In this document: positions 63,600-64,000 of the stretch, piece by piece
How positions within the stretch are numbered: the first letter of the stretch is position 1
Layout of the letters: the number at the start of each line of letters is the position of its first letter
Assembly (NCBI GenBank): GCA_963801195.1
Contig: CAWDDX010000007.1
Coordinates: forward strand, 62,001-126,000
DNA: 64,000 nt
Direction of reading: 5' to 3'
From: SZUA-36 sp963801195
Lineage (GTDB): Bacteria > Pseudomonadota > Gammaproteobacteria > Xanthomonadales > SZUA-36
The notes under the pieces: model-generated
The model's database searches: none
Told to the model about the DNA's origin: nothing
Seen by the model: the letters and a program-made list of their open reading frames with translations, nothing else
Program-made: the position numbers and the translations under genes

Positions 63600-64000
63600 A
63601 TGGAACAGAATAGAAAAGGCATCATCCTTGCCGGGGGAAGCGGTACCCGCCTGTATCCGATCACCCGGGTTATCAGCAAACAGCTGCTGCCGGTGTATGA
63701 CAAGCCCATGATCTACTACCCACTGTCCACGCTGATGCAGGCAGGGATCAGGGAAATACTTGTTATTACAACGCCTCATGAACAGGCGCTTTTCCAGCAA
63801 TTACTCGGTGATGGCCGACAATGGGGCCTGGAAATTTCGTTTGCTGTCCAGGCAAGTCCGGATGGTTTGGCCCAGGCGCTCATCATAGGGGAAGCGTTTC
63901 TGGCGGGGCGCCCGTCCTGCCTGATACTGGGTGACAATATTTTCCATGGTGACGGACTCAGGGAGATGCTTTCGCGCAGCATGCAAAGGACCGAAGGCAG
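63600..64000 (+). CDS. rmlA: glucose-1-phosphate thymidylyltransferase RmlA, N-terminal part (window edge)
   Basis: 133 residues from the ATG at 63600 to the edge. Opens KGIILAGGSGTRLYPITRVI then SKQLLPVYDKPMIYYPLSTL, with the dTTP loop G-G-S-G-T-R-L-x-P and the acidic ILGDNIFHGDGLREML. It makes dTDP-glucose, the first step to dTDP-rhamnose. The rml genes that usually follow (rmlC, rmlD, rmlB) would lie outside the window. Confidence 0.93.
   Translation, partial: MEQNRKGIILAGGSGTRLYPITRVISKQLLPVYDKPMIYYPLSTLMQAGIREILVITTPHEQALFQQLLGDGRQWGLEISFAVQASPDGLAQALIIGEAFLAGRPSCLILGDNIFHGDGLREMLSRSMQRTEG

Noticed and set aside
1..64000. CRISPR arrays, tRNA or rRNA genes, integrase or transposase genes
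   Set aside because: No regularly spaced direct repeats, cloverleaf sequences with GGTTCGA-type arms, or mobility proteins were found by eye on either strand.

Overview
The window looks like a chromosomal segment of a free-living, probably aquatic Gammaproteobacterium. The evidence is the gammaproteobacterial order yrbG-kdsD-kdsC-lptC-lptA-lptB-rpoN-hpf-ptsN-rapZ, the purN/purM | DUF2066-perM-hda block, and the MurL-MurD2 peptidoglycan branch known from Xanthomonas relatives. A Xanthomonadales-, Woeseia- or Chromatiales-like lineage is an inference only. I see no tRNA, rRNA, CRISPR array, transposase or prophage.

Layout. 0-1.1 kb: partial lptF (-) and a divergent second LptA/OstA-like protein. 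1.1-10.8 kb: a TonB-dependent receptor with an N-terminal coiled coil, then an accessory surface-biosynthesis set (two unlike nucleotidyltransferases, a GMC oxidoreductase, a GNAT-like protein, a double-domain glycosyltransferase). 10.8-20.3 kb (all -): mgtE and rapZ, both broken by several frameshifts, then intact ptsN, hpf, rpoN, lptB, lptA, lptC, kdsC, kdsD and yrbG, i.e. Kdo synthesis, LPS transport and nitrogen/PTS regulation. 20.5-28.0 kb: bolA-like gene, purN-purM, DUF2066 protein, perM, hda, a short AMP nucleosidase and a large lipoprotein. 28.1-31.1 kb: pntAB with a strong terminator. 31.4-33.0 kb: amgK-murU (muropeptide sugar recycling). 33.1-38.7 kb: a SUF operon (Rrf2 regulator, sufB, sufC, sufD, sufS), with a 167-bp terminal-inverted-repeat element between sufB and sufC. 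38.7-43.0 kb: a TPR/O-GlcNAc-transferase-like protein, a CDP-alcohol phosphatidyltransferase with an odd N-terminal domain, and a flippase.

43.0-54.6 kb is the most unusual region. It holds five ATP-grasp ligases (one like the pheganomycin-type peptide ligase PGM1), a glycogen/starch synthase without glgB or glgC, two alpha/beta-hydrolase esterases (one with a CBM48-like N-terminus) and an S51 (cyanophycinase/dipeptidase E-like) serine amidohydrolase. These form two minus-strand operons around one plus-strand gene. The enzyme mix suggests assembly and turnover of an amide- or ester-linked product, possibly on a glucan; this is inference. Most of these genes are split by single-base frameshifts, although the residues on both sides of each break remain family-like. 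This points to local sequence error or very recent decay.

54.7-64.0 kb: an EF-G-like GTPase, murL-murD2 (L-Glu addition then epimerisation, an alternative route to the D-Glu of peptidoglycan), a candidate structured RNA, ppiB, ispB, an MFS transporter, ssb, and the start of rmlA at the edge. Envelope building is the recurring theme: LPS export, Kdo, MurL/MurD2, AmgK/MurU, polyprenyl synthesis, RmlA and several glycan enzymes.
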